A stretch of DNA of 54,073 nucleotides from Emmonsiellopsis sp. PD_33 (Eukaryota; Ascomycota; Eurotiomycetes; Onygenales; Ajellomycetaceae), in NCBI GenBank assembly GCA_032988165.1, contig JANTQF010000207.1, forward strand, positions 7,032-61,104, in the 5' to 3' direction. Positions 1-9,994 of the stretch are shown here, piece after piece; position 1 is the stretch's first letter, and every line of letters begins with the position of its first letter. The translations under genes and the position numbers were made by a program. A model generated the notes under the pieces. The model saw only the letters and a program-made list of their open reading frames with translations, did no database searches and had not been told where the DNA came from.

Positions 1-197
1 TTTTTTTTTTTCAATTTTGATTCAATTCGGTTGACTTTGTTTTTATGTTGGATGCGGGGTAATGTTATGCAAAATATGACAGACAAGAAGAGGTATAAAT
101 AAATTAGAAAAGAGATGCATCATCATTGCATTTCAAGCAATGATTTATATATAGAGTATTTAAAGCAAAGCAACTAAAACAAAACCAGAAAAGGCAT

Positions 198-2177
198 TTA
201 ACTCTGCGTGGGCATCACGACGCTCGCCTTTGTGGTAACCGCATCCTCGCTCCGCCACAGACTCGTCACCGTCTTCTGCTGCGTGTAGAACTGCAAGCCG
301 GGCTTGCCGTAGAAGGTGCTGGCGCCGCCGCCGGCGATGCTCTTCTTGTTTCCGGTGAAGGAGAACATGGGGAGGGGCACGGGGATGGGGCTATATCATT
401 AAACTAATTAGAACCATGCTTACAGGTATGGATGGGGGCGGTTATGTGGAAAAAGGGACGGGGACGTACACATTAATACCCAACTGGCCTGCCTCCATCT
501 CGCGCTGGAACTTGTTGGCGATGGGGCCGGAGGTGGTGAAGATGGCGGCGCCGTTGCCGTATTCGTTCGCGTTGATGAGGGAGATGGCGTCGTCGAGGGT
601 CTCGACTTCGAGGCAGACGAGGACGGGGCCGAAGATCTCCTCTTTGTAGCATTTCATGTGTGGCTTGACGCCGGTGATGATGGTGGGGCCGACCTGGGGA
701 TATCGTGGTTAGTTATTAATGGTATAGAGGGGCTGGGTGGGTGGTGGTGGCTTACGAAGTTTCCATTGGGGTATTTCTCAGGCTTGAATCCGCGTCCATC
801 AAGGAGGATGGTAGCGCCCTCCTCCTCAGCACTGGCAATCAGCTCCTCGATCCGCTTCTTGCTTTCAGGGCTGATGACGGGGCCGAGATCGGCTCCCTCT
901 TCGAATCCACCGTTCACGTTCAATTGCTTCGCCCGCTCAGCAATCTCGGGCAGCCACTGCTTAGTCTCGCCAATCATGACCAGGGTGCTCAATGCCATGC
1001 ACCGCTGGCCAGCAGCACCAAAGGCAGCACCAGTAATAGCATTCAGCGCATGGTTCTTGTTGCAGTCAGGCAGGACAGCAGCATGGTTCTTCGCGCCGAG
1101 GTTGGCCTGCACGCGCTTACCGTTGGCCGAGCCGCGGGTGTAGATGTACTCGCCGGCACGGTTGCTGCCAACGAAGCTGATGGCCTTGATGGCGGGTTCG
1201 TCGAGGATGAAGTCGACAGTCTTGGCGGAGCCGTGGATAACGTTGATGACGCCGTCGGGGAAGCCGGCGTCTCTAGCCAGTTCGGCAAGGATCATGGCCG
1301 CGCCGGGATCGCGCTCGGAGGGCTTGAGGATTAGGCAGTTGCCTGTAACGGTGGCGGTGGGGATAGACCAGAGTGGGATCATAGCGGGGAAGTCTGAGGG
1401 GGATTAGTAAATGTAATCCTTCGCAGGGAAGGGTGGTTCTTCGGCCGAGACGAGCCGCGACTAAGGGATATACATACTGAATGGGCAAATAGCGGCAACA
1501 ACACCCAATGGCTCCCGATAACTCCGCGTCTCCATATCCTTCGCAACCTCGAGCACCTCCCCAGTCAGCTGGGTAGTGATGCCGCAGGCGGTCTCAGCAA
1601 CCTGCAGGCCTCTCAGCACATCACCCTTGGCATCAGCAAAAGTCTTGCCCTGCTCCAGAGTAATGCTGGCTGCGAGACGGTCCCAGTTCGCCCGGATCAG
1701 ATTGACGAATTTGAATATAATCTGCTGCTTGGCCATGATGCTGGTGGCCTTCCAGGCGGGAAAGGCCTTTTGGGCACTCTCCACGGCGGCTCGCAATTCC
1801 GCGTCAGTGCTTTGCGGCACGCGGGTGACGAGGTTGTTGGTGGCGGGATCATGGAGGTCAATAAAGGTGGTGGCCTTGGATGGGACGAATTTGTTGTCGA
1901 GGAAGTTGTAGGTGTCGTGAGGGGAGGAGATGGGGGCATGGTTCATGGGGTAGTTCTCGGCGGGATAGGTGGCGGGCGACGTAGCGGTGGCCGCAGCGGG
2001 TCTGAGATGCTGGGCGGTAGCATGTAGTCTGCGGACAGCACCCAGCTGGGCACCTGGAATGTGTGAGGAGGGCATGGCAGCGCGCGATGTGAGAGCTACG
2101 GCTGGAATGCGGGGAGCAGCGATCGAGCGGGAGGCGAGGGCGGGGATGGAGCGTGCAACGGCACGACGGGCGGCCAT
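198..2177 (-). CDS. Methylmalonate-semialdehyde dehydrogenase (CoA-acylating), mitochondrial
   Basis: Oxidises methylmalonate semialdehyde (and malonate semialdehyde) to propionyl-CoA/acetyl-CoA with NAD+ and CoA, in mitochondrial valine and beta-alanine catabolism. Four exons: complement of 1478-2177, 756-1393, 470-693 and 198-390; phases agree and give 584 aa. The ATG at 2177 (MAARRAVARS) opens an Arg/Ala/Ser-rich presequence of about 75 residues; the frame is open further upstream but only with a TTG. Aldehyde dehydrogenase features: KPSERDPGAA in the NAD-binding fold, FVGSN, and the catalytic cysteine in GAAGQRCMALS near residue 365; EIFGPVL and the C-terminal PVPLPMFSFTGNK are typical of the MMSDH branch. 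The 3' end lies at the window edge but the gene is complete. Family assignment is firm; the substrate follows from the branch-typical C-terminus. Confidence 0.93.
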
Positions 2178-3128
2178 AGCGGGCAGGTAGTAGCACAGAA
2201 AAAGAAACACAACAGCAAGGGGTATCAATCAATCCGGCCAGACGGGGGTATCTACAGCACAGCACACAGCACACGGGGAGATGTCGTCCCAGAGGCGGAC
2301 TCTCTCCTATATAGCTCGGCCAGCCGTGCGGCTCTTGCTGACTCCGCACCGGCTCGGGCTAACTTCCCGGAGCTGCGCTTTGCTGCGGCTTGTCCGGCCA
2401 ATCACAGCCCGCCGCCGCTCGGCTCCGGCTAACAGCTCGCCAATTGTCTGTCTTGGGAATCGGGATATCGGGATGGCTGCTGGCTATCAGCTGGCTTCTG
2501 TAGAGTTCGGATCTAGTCTCTGCTATCGTCAATTGGGCGGCGGCTTCACTGTTTGTGGCGAGTCTGCGAACTCCGAGTCTCCGACGCCGCTGCTGTGCGT
2601 GTGGGGAAGATACAGCGATAGCCGGGGCTGTCTCCGGCAACAACCTACAAGCAATCTGTTCACTTCAATTCACCCTCAACATGGTTTTATTATTATCGCA
2701 ATAGTGACGGAAAGTACGCTGGTAAAAGACAAGCAATGGCAACACAAGAGAAGAAAATAGCTAGAATATAAAAATAAACAAGGCCCCTGCCCAGCCTCCT
2801 CGGCCGGCCCTAGAAATAATAGAGAATAGTTTTACATGCTTTAGCAAACAAGCTCACTAAAGATCAGAGAACAACAACTAGCTAAATACCGGAATGGCCC
2901 ACTGCGCTGCTTGGAAATAAAAAGGACAAATTCTCGCATTTACGAAATCGTGGGGATGGGTGCTGTCCTCCGTTCAAACTCCTTTTTTGCTTATATAGGG
3001 ATTTTTCGCTCCTTTTTTTTAATGCTTGGTTGGGCTTGATTTGGTATTTGGGTCCAGATCACTGCTCCAGTCCGTTCGCCCTCTGGTGGGTATGGTGTTC
3101 TTGTTCAATCGCCCCGGGCTTGGCCATT
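2178..3128. other. Intergenic: MMSDH promoter side and calnexin 3' side
   Basis: GC-rich, pyrimidine-patterned sequence to about 2640 fits the MMSDH promoter and 5' leader; 2690-3128 is AT-richer and fits the calnexin 3' UTR. The open frames here have no recognisable homology. No RNA gene seen. Confidence 0.5.
2398..2404 (+). promoter_or_regulatory. CCAAT box upstream of the MMSDH gene
   Basis: CCAATCA lies about 220 bp upstream of the MMSDH start codon, with another CCAAT at 2437-2442 on the same strand. CCAAT is the binding core of the fungal HAP complex, which controls many mitochondrial and respiratory genes. The motif is visible; its use here is inference. Confidence 0.3.
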
Positions 3129-5066
3129 CTACTCACCAGACTTGCCCGATCTCCGAGTAGCCCCACCCTTCGCGTTGTCCGCACCAGTGCTAGCTCCCTC
3201 CGCGGCCTTCTCCTTCCCAGCGCCCTTCTCGCCCTTCTTACCATCCTTCTTGGCAGGCTGAGCTGGCGCAGGGCTGCTGAGACCAATAGCGCCAACCACA
3301 ATGAGGACGAGAGTGAGCAGCAGAGCGCCCAGTCCGCCAGCAACCTCGGGAACAATCTTCGCAGCCTGGATGGGATCCTCCTTGGCAATGGCAAGGAAGA
3401 GCTCAACCTTCTCGCGGATGTAGGTGACGGGGTCTTCGGTGAACTTGAGGGATCCATCAGCCTTCTTCTCCTCCTTGGGGCGGCTGGCCTCCTCCTCGGC
3501 AACCTCAATGGGGTGCTTGATGTCCCAGGTCTCGGCCTTGAGCTTCTGAGCGTCTTCAATGGAGTGGCCGATATAGATGTTGTCGAACAGGATGTCGTTC
3601 TGCATGGTCCAGATTTCGAAGCCAATCTACAACATTGTTAGCATCTCTATTAAATAGTAGGCGAATGACTATCACTTACAGCTCCCATGGGCTCGAAGTT
3701 GGCAGGAGTCTTATCCTCAAAGTAGTCGGGGTTGGCAATCTTGCGAGGTGCCCATGGTCCCTTGTAGGCAGGGTTGTCGATCAGGGGAGCGCTCCATTTG
3801 CCCTTGAAATCAGGGTTCTTGATCATTGGTTGCTCCCACTTGCCGCAGCCGGAAACGTCAGCGCACTTGGGGTTGGGGACGGAGGGAGGGATCCAGTCTC
3901 CATCCTCCTCGTCATCCCAGTCCTCAGGCTTCTCAGCTTCTGGGTCAGGAATGGTGAGAGGCTCGTCCTCCAGCCAGTCCTCGGGGATAGTGGCATCAAC
4001 GTCGACAATCTCGAATGGAGCATCCTCATCCCAGTCTTCTGGCTTGGAAGCCTCGGGGTCGGGGATACGAGCCTGGTCAACCCAGTCGTCGGGCTTCTTG
4101 TCCTTGGGGTCGTCGATTTCCTTCTCGGGGTTGACGGCAGGGGTGAAGTCTTCGAGGAGGGTGCCGTTCTTCACAGCTTCGCCGTCAATCAAGACCTGGA
4201 AGGACTGGTCCGGCTTGACGATCAGAGTATAGAGAGTGGAAACCTTGGAGACGCGGGCAGCAGGTGGGGTCCGCATGTGCTTCTCTTCGTATTCGCCGGT
4301 CTTGGGGTTCTTGTGTCTAAAGATGAAATGGACCTGGTGGATGTTAACTAGGTTGGCATAGAGTTGGGGGCGAGTTCAAGCACAAAAAAAAAACGCACCT
4401 TGTTGGTAACTCCGCACTTGTCAGGTCCAAACATAATCACATATGGCGACGCATTAGAGAATTCTTCAGCGTGGAGCTTCTTGTTGTCCTGGAGGAGCTT
4501 CATATATGCACCTCCACAGGCAAGGGAATCTATGGCGCACCCAAACATCAGTAAAGTCATCACATAAGCAATGGTATTGTAATCCACTTACTCTGAGGCT
4601 TAACTTCATACTGAACCACCAGGGTCTTGCCCTTGTTATCAATCTTCTTGGGGAACTTGGCGGAGATGGCATGATGGGCGGCGGCATTCTTGACCACCAG
4701 GCCCTTGTCGCCCTCGATGCCCTTGAACACGGTTGGCTCCTCGACAGACCACTCGCCAACGTAGGCCCAGTCCTCCTCCGACTTGGAGTCCTCCTTCTTG
4801 GCATGGGATGGGGTCCACCGCGAGTCCCAGTCATCGGTGAACTGCTCAAGGAAGGGAGCTTTGAGGGTGGTGGGCTACACATAGACAGTCAGCTTGTGCA
4901 GGCATTGAAGGGGATAGGAAGCTCGGGCACGAACAGTGAAGGTGGGCTTCTCGATCACAGAGGCGGTGGAAGTCGGCTCCTCCTTGACCTCGTCGTCGGC
5001 GCGGACATGGCCAGCGAGAGCTATGGAGGAGAGCAGCAGCGACGCCAGAGAAGCGTTGAGACGCAT
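3129..5066 (-). CDS. Calnexin, ER lectin chaperone
   Basis: Membrane-bound ER chaperone that binds monoglucosylated N-glycans and helps glycoproteins fold. Five exons: complement of 4935-5066, 4592-4874, 4399-4529, 3680-4333 and 3129-3626; phases agree, 565 aa. In order: signal peptide (MRLNASLASLLLSSIALAG), calreticulin-type lectin domain with KPQNSLACGGAYMKLL and FGPDKCG, then the proline-rich P-domain arm (about residues 245-390) with the repeated types IPDPEASKPEDWD and GKWSAPLIDNPAYKG, then a single membrane segment near residues 495-517 (GALLLTLVLIVVGAIGL). The cytosolic tail is rich in Lys, Glu and Ala. Length and architecture match fungal calnexins, and the membrane segment excludes calreticulin. 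The first intron uses the less common donor GTTCGT. Confidence 0.96.
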
Positions 5067-5729
5067 TGTGAAGGGGCCTCTGAGGAATCAGTCAGGGCAG
5101 GGAGAGGACAGCAATAAGGGACACGCAGCAAGACAGACACACAGAGTCAAGCGGCAGACAGAGGGAGACTGTCGACTGAGGCTGGAGACGGGGTTGATAT
5201 AGACGCCAGACGAGGTTAATCAAAGGTGGCCTCTTTGCTGCCGTATTTAATTACCGCCGTAAATACCGGGGTATTGTTACCCGGCCGCCGGTTTTGGGCC
5301 TAGCCTGGGTCACGGGGAATGTTCCAGAACGTATTGCCGTATTCTATTGCCCGACGGTATTTTATTTTACTGTCTATCAGATTGATTGCTGAGGGTTAAT
5401 TTATCCAGGTTAATCATTAATTATCCTTCCTTTCTTCCATATCCGGACTTGATATCAATGCTGGCCTGTAATTGAAGACACTTTGCTTTGCTTGTTTCAT
5501 GCTCACTTCTCTTGAAACACCAATGGTTAATCAAGGGCCAACTAAGCATATATATATACTATGGATTGCTTCAGTTTCCCAGTTATCTACGTCCTATTCA
5601 ATTGCCATTGCAGACGTAACTATCTACTGGTCTCTGGATTTATGGCTTCTTGCTTTGGCCATTCATACATAGCCCTCATACCACGCCCTGCTTAGATTGC
5701 CTCCGGCCTGCACCACTACTTGTAAGTTG
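5067..5729. other. Intergenic: calnexin promoter region
   Basis: Upstream of calnexin. 5220-5330 is rich in short GC/AT palindrome-like pieces (CCGTATTTAATTACCGCCG, TACCGGGGTA). I see no gene and no convincing unfolded-protein-response element. Confidence 0.4.
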
Positions 5730-6136
5730 GGGCCTGTTCAGTGCAGGGCCAAAAAGTGACATTCAAGGGGAAGCTGACCAACATTGGTCAGATTCTTGGC
5801 AAGGTAACCTATTTAATCCTAGCTTAGTTACATAATTCTTCATAATTTTGCTGATATAATCAATAAAACACACTAAATTACAGTAATTTTGTATGAGGTG
5901 GTATACACTAAATTAGTATGTTTTTAATCCACTTAGTGTGAAAGGTGGGGAAACTAGAGCTTAACTAGGAAAGGTGCTAACACAAAGAGGTGACTCTCTG
6001 AAAACCTGCTTGGAGGCAGGATTTTTAAAGGCCATCTCTGGCTTTTTTGACTTTTCACTACTTTTGTATGTAAAAATACTGACCCACTCTGCTGGCTCTT
6101 GAAGTGTCAGATCTGCAGATTTCACTGAACAGGCCC
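5730..6136. mobile_element. MITE-like element with 14-bp inverted ends and TTG target duplication
   Basis: Starts GGGCCTGTTCAGTG at 5730 and ends with the exact inverse CACTGAACAGGCCC at 6136. Both sides are flanked by TTG (5727-5729 and 6137-6139). Length 407 bp, no coding capacity. A 3-bp target duplication with GGGCCTGTT-type ends is the signature of PIF/Harbinger-derived (Tourist-like) MITEs; that class assignment is an inference, since the classical duplication is TWA rather than TTG. Confidence 0.7.
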
Positions 6137-6189
6137 TTGTTGATTCTCAGCAGTAGCCACATATTCAGCACTGCAAGCAGGCCATACTA

Positions 6190-6294
6190 ATTGTGCTGTG
6201 GCACACAGGCCACATAGGTTGCAGTTTTTGCTGCACCCATGGTGGGTGTGCCTCACCACTATGATAATATCACTGCTAGCATAAAAATGAAATA
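6190..6294. repeat. Left terminal inverted repeat of the Fot1-like element
   Basis: Pairs with 8094-8198 in reverse complement with about a dozen mismatches, most at inferred former CpG sites. Contains the invariant core GGTTGCAGTTTTTGCTGCAC. Confidence 0.85.
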
Positions 6295-8093
6295 AGATAT
6301 CAATTAAATGGGCTGTAGTGACTGATCCTCTACTCTATCTATAATAAAAAGCTCATCATCCCTATTCAGGGTACCTATAGTTTCCAACCCTGTAGTATTT
6401 AACTATTTAATGCCACATTATGTTAATGTCTATTAATATTTTGCAGCTCTACTCTCTCTTATATTCTTCTCTCTATCTGTCATTTTTGCATCCTCTGTCT
6501 CCTTATACTCTGCAATCCTCTGATTAGTATCTTAAACAGTGAGAACATTACCTACTAAATCTAATATCTTAACTTGATGATGAGTATTCTGCATTCTATG
6601 CTATTTATTTGCCTGTAAAAGGCTGTCTATTTCCATCTTGTAGTGGGCATTCAATTTGGCTTGAATAAGACTCTCTTTAAAGATCTTATAGAGGTATTAG
6701 AGTAAGCTAGGTAACTTTAGGGTATCTTGCACATCTTTAAGAATTATATGAGTAATCTATATTTAATGTTATAGGTATTCTACAGTCTTTAGAGAGAATA
6801 GTTAAAAGAAGAAGGTAGATTTAGAGTCTAATAATGATTTACTAAAAATTTATAGTAGAAGGAGTTCTACTACCTCTTTCTCTAACTTATTAAGGATAAT
6901 TTGAGGATTTAGTAGTAGAATCCCATGATTGGAAAATCCAGCCTTAATTGTATTAGATTTAAATGTTTATTTTTAAATCTTGAGTAGGTCATATAAAAAC
7001 TGATATTTTTCATATCTCATAAATTTATGCCAGGTCACTGCATTGACTATCTTTAAATGGTAATGTTTATACTACTGAAATGATAATCTATTTAGTGGCT
7101 GAAGAAAATAAGTAAAATAAGGGGGGAAAGTATATAATTTAATATTATTTTTATTATAATACTCTAGGAATTCATACATGACATGAGAGCTATAATTATC
7201 TATAAGAAGAAGGTGCTACCCTCCAACCTGCTGTGGCTTTAAATATGTATTAAAATGCTTGATTTATTATAAATTAATCTTATTATTACTGAATTTAGTG
7301 TCTGATACAGCTGTAGCATATTCCTCAGGTAGTTTTATCTATATATATCAATTCTTTATGTAATTCTTTCTAGAGAGAATAATGAGGAGTGAGATATCAT
7401 CAAGTCCATCAGTAGAAACACATTTAATAATAGTGATTAAAGACTGTGAATATAATGCAGGTAAAAGAGAGATAACCTCTGAATAATATATCATTATAAA
7501 TTTACTATATCTCTATCCTTTCTGAAACCTAATTTCATCCATATTGTAGACATTCATTGGTTGAAATCTATACTAATTTTAAAGGATTTTCAGACAGTCA
7601 AATTATATCTATATATACTTAAAATCTTCAACTGCAAGTTGTTTTGGGTTGATTATCTTCTACTTCACTTATTTGAGGTCTGAATTTTATTATATGAAGT
7701 AATATATCCACATTTTACTAATAATAGAGGCTAAGGTTAAGTTATCTATATGATAGTGGGTTAGCATCAAATTAGTATAATTAGTGATCTATTTAGTAGT
7801 TAAAGAGCAGTTCATCTTGTCTAACTATTATATCTAGTCAAGAATTGCCTGCTTCTAGGCAGTATTTAGCTTCTTATTCATGGGGCACTATTCTATATGA
7901 GATTTAATTCCATTAATCCTTCCCTATAGGTACTAATAAGAGACATTGAATTTTCATGCCAGCAGTGCAATTTTAACACTTTAATCACATTTATATGCAT
8001 CTAAGGCCTTTTCAAGATGTTTCTTGATAGGACTGAGTTCTTTCAGCATTGTGATGGAGGGTAGTTGATTTTTGAATGAGAAGGTGGGTGGAA

Positions 8094-8198
8094 ATGGATG
8101 TTTTTATGCTAGCAGTGATATTATTGTAGCAGTGAGGTGCACCTACCATGGGTGCAGCAAAAACTGCAACCTGTGTGGCCCGTGCGCCACGGCACGAT
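8094..8198. repeat. Right terminal inverted repeat of the Fot1-like element
   Basis: Reverse complement of 6190-6294. The outermost 25 bases still hold four CpG that have decayed in the left copy. Confidence 0.85.
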
Positions 8199-8417
8199 TA
8201 AGCCTTATTTAATGGCTGCCCAGGATAATTAACTACGCCATCCCGTGGCTGCATTTTAAACACCTGTGTACCCATATTTGAGAACAGTGCTCTTTTTTGG
8301 GATGTGAGGTGGCCTGTATATAGATATTTAAGCTTTGACCCAGCAGAACACTTCATACTCCCGCCCAAAAACTCAATCAGCGCCCCCTCACTCGCACGAC
8401 AAGCTCCCTCAGTCACA

Positions 8418-9322
8418 ATGTCGGACATTACGCAGGAAAACAATGACCATCTCGTTCAATCTGAGGACCCCGAACATCCTGCAAATCTAATCCCTGCGCT
8501 CTGCCGCAACTTCTACAGTCATGGCTGGGTCACCGGCACTGGAGGCGGGGTAAGCAAGCCACGAGAAATTGGAAAAGAAGAGAATATTAAGCAACGAGAA
8601 GCCTGTTGAAAAGCTGATTACGCCCACTATGCTACTGAATAGGCCTCTATCAAACGAGACAATCACATCTTCATTGCCCCCTCCGGCGTCCAGAAGGAAT
8701 TAATCCAGCCTCAGAACATTTTCGTCCTCTCCTACCCCACCCCGAAATACCCCCCCTCCGCCCGCCAATATATCCGCAAACCCCTCGAGCTCAAGCCCTC
8801 CGCTTGCACACCTCTCTTCCTCGCCGCCTTCGACCGTGGTGCGGGGTGCTGTATCCATACCCATTCGCAATGGGCGGTCCTCGTCACTCTCCTCGTGGAG
8901 CGCGAGAAGGGACCCGAGGGCTGCTTCGAGATTAGCAATATCGAACAGATCAAGGGTATTCCTAGGGGCAAGGGTAAGGGGATGCTGGGCTTCTTTGATA
9001 CGCTGAAGATCCCGATTATTGAGAATACGGCGTTTGAGGAGGATTTGACGGGGAGCTTGGAGAAGGCGATGGAGCAGTATCCGGATACCTATGCAGTTCT
9101 GGTCCGGAGGCATGGAATGTGAGTATTGTCGTTGTTTCTTCTCCATTTATACGATCCATCACTCTACTATTTCGTCTGGTTTGCGCCCAATTCTAACAAT
9201 TTCGCAGTTATGTCTGGGGAGACGATGTTGCAAAGGCCAAGACGCAATGCGAAAGTCTGGACTATCTTTTCCAGCTTGCAGTCGAAATGCACAGGCTTGG
9301 ATTGCCCTGGGTGAAGCAATGA
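8418..9322 (+). CDS. Methylthioribulose-1-phosphate dehydratase (class II aldolase family)
   Basis: Dehydrates 5-methylthioribulose-1-phosphate to 2,3-diketo-5-methylthiopentyl-1-phosphate in the cytosolic methionine salvage pathway. Exons 8418-8549, 8643-9118 and 9208-9322 join in phase to 240 aa, the normal family length. Seen: GWVTGTGGG at the start of the aldolase fold, IFIAPSGVQKE, the zinc-binding HTH in CCIHTHSQWAV, and a third histidine in RRHGIYVWGDD; the C-terminal LDYLFQLAVEMHRLGLPW is typical of this subfamily and separates it from fuculose aldolases. A TATA-like stretch lies at about 8314-8322, roughly 100 bp before the start. The upstream flank is the end of the Fot1-like element, so the promoter has at most about 220 bp of unique sequence. 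Confidence 0.93.
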
Positions 9323-9994
9323 TCTGGCAAATGGATGCAGCCTGTTACATGAGCAATCCTGTGCGTGGTGGCTTTGCCAGAGCTCCACCGCGCCGCTCAA
9401 GAGAGAGGAATTTCCTGGGCAAGCCCTGTTGAATTCGAAAGATGATTGAAATAGATCTGAATAACGGCCTATATGACACCTTCTGCTTGTTTCCTTTTCA
9501 AATTTAGGGTCCTCGATTCCCTTCATTCTTTCTAGATATATGATGAGTTGATGATGGGAAAAAGGGTTAGGAGACAAGGAGTTTCAACGCACCCCTTAAA
9601 GATGATTTTGTGTTCAGGCGTAATAAAATAGCCAGTTGTTTTTAGAATACCGCCAATAATAGACATCCATTTCCAGTGGAGATCAATGGTAGCTATCATT
9701 TTACCATTCACTATCCCTATTCTCCCACACGTGGGATTCTCCTGCTGTATTTGTGTCAGCCGATAAATTACGCAGGCGTAACTTTGGTATTGGCCGCCGC
9801 CCGGCGTGACAGTACGGTACGGCATAACGTCAGCATCATCGCCGACTTCCCAAAACGGCAGCTTGGAGACCAGCCCGCAAGCTTCATTCTCTCCGCCAAC
9901 ATCCACGTCGCAGCTCGTTGATATCCCGTTGCTCTGCGGCTCCCTGCACTCCGCAGCACCCAATTCGCCTCCAGTGCTCGCAGCCCGCCCAGCC
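9323..9994. other. Intergenic: MTRu-1-P dehydratase 3' side and Vps5 promoter
   Basis: No gene recognised. 9720-9990 is GC-richer and contains GCCGCCGCCC-type sequence close to the vps5 start, as expected of a promoter. Confidence 0.4.

Larger units (their letters stand above)
6190..8198 (-). mobile_element. Degenerate Fot1/pogo-type (Tc1-mariner superfamily) DNA transposon
   Basis: A 2.0-kb element bounded by TA duplications (6188-6189, 8199-8200) and inverted repeats of about 105 bp (6190-6294 and 8094-8198). On the minus strand, broken by many stops, are transposase fragments of the DDE_1 family: YNMDEIRFQKG near 7520-7555 (first catalytic Asp), LLIDNYSSHVMYEFLEYY near 7160-7215 (second Asp), and FTYFLQPLNRL near 7085-7130, where the third Asp of the usual LQPLD reads Asn. 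Size and order fit Fot1/pogo elements of fungi. The interior has practically no CpG and is strongly AT-biased, so the copy is inactive. It sits about 50 bp from the MITE, between calnexin and the methionine-salvage gene. Confidence 0.9.

Noticed and set aside
741..1334. Long plus-strand open frame opposite MMSDH
   Set aside because: Antisense shadow of the dehydrogenase exons, caused by GC-rich codon usage.
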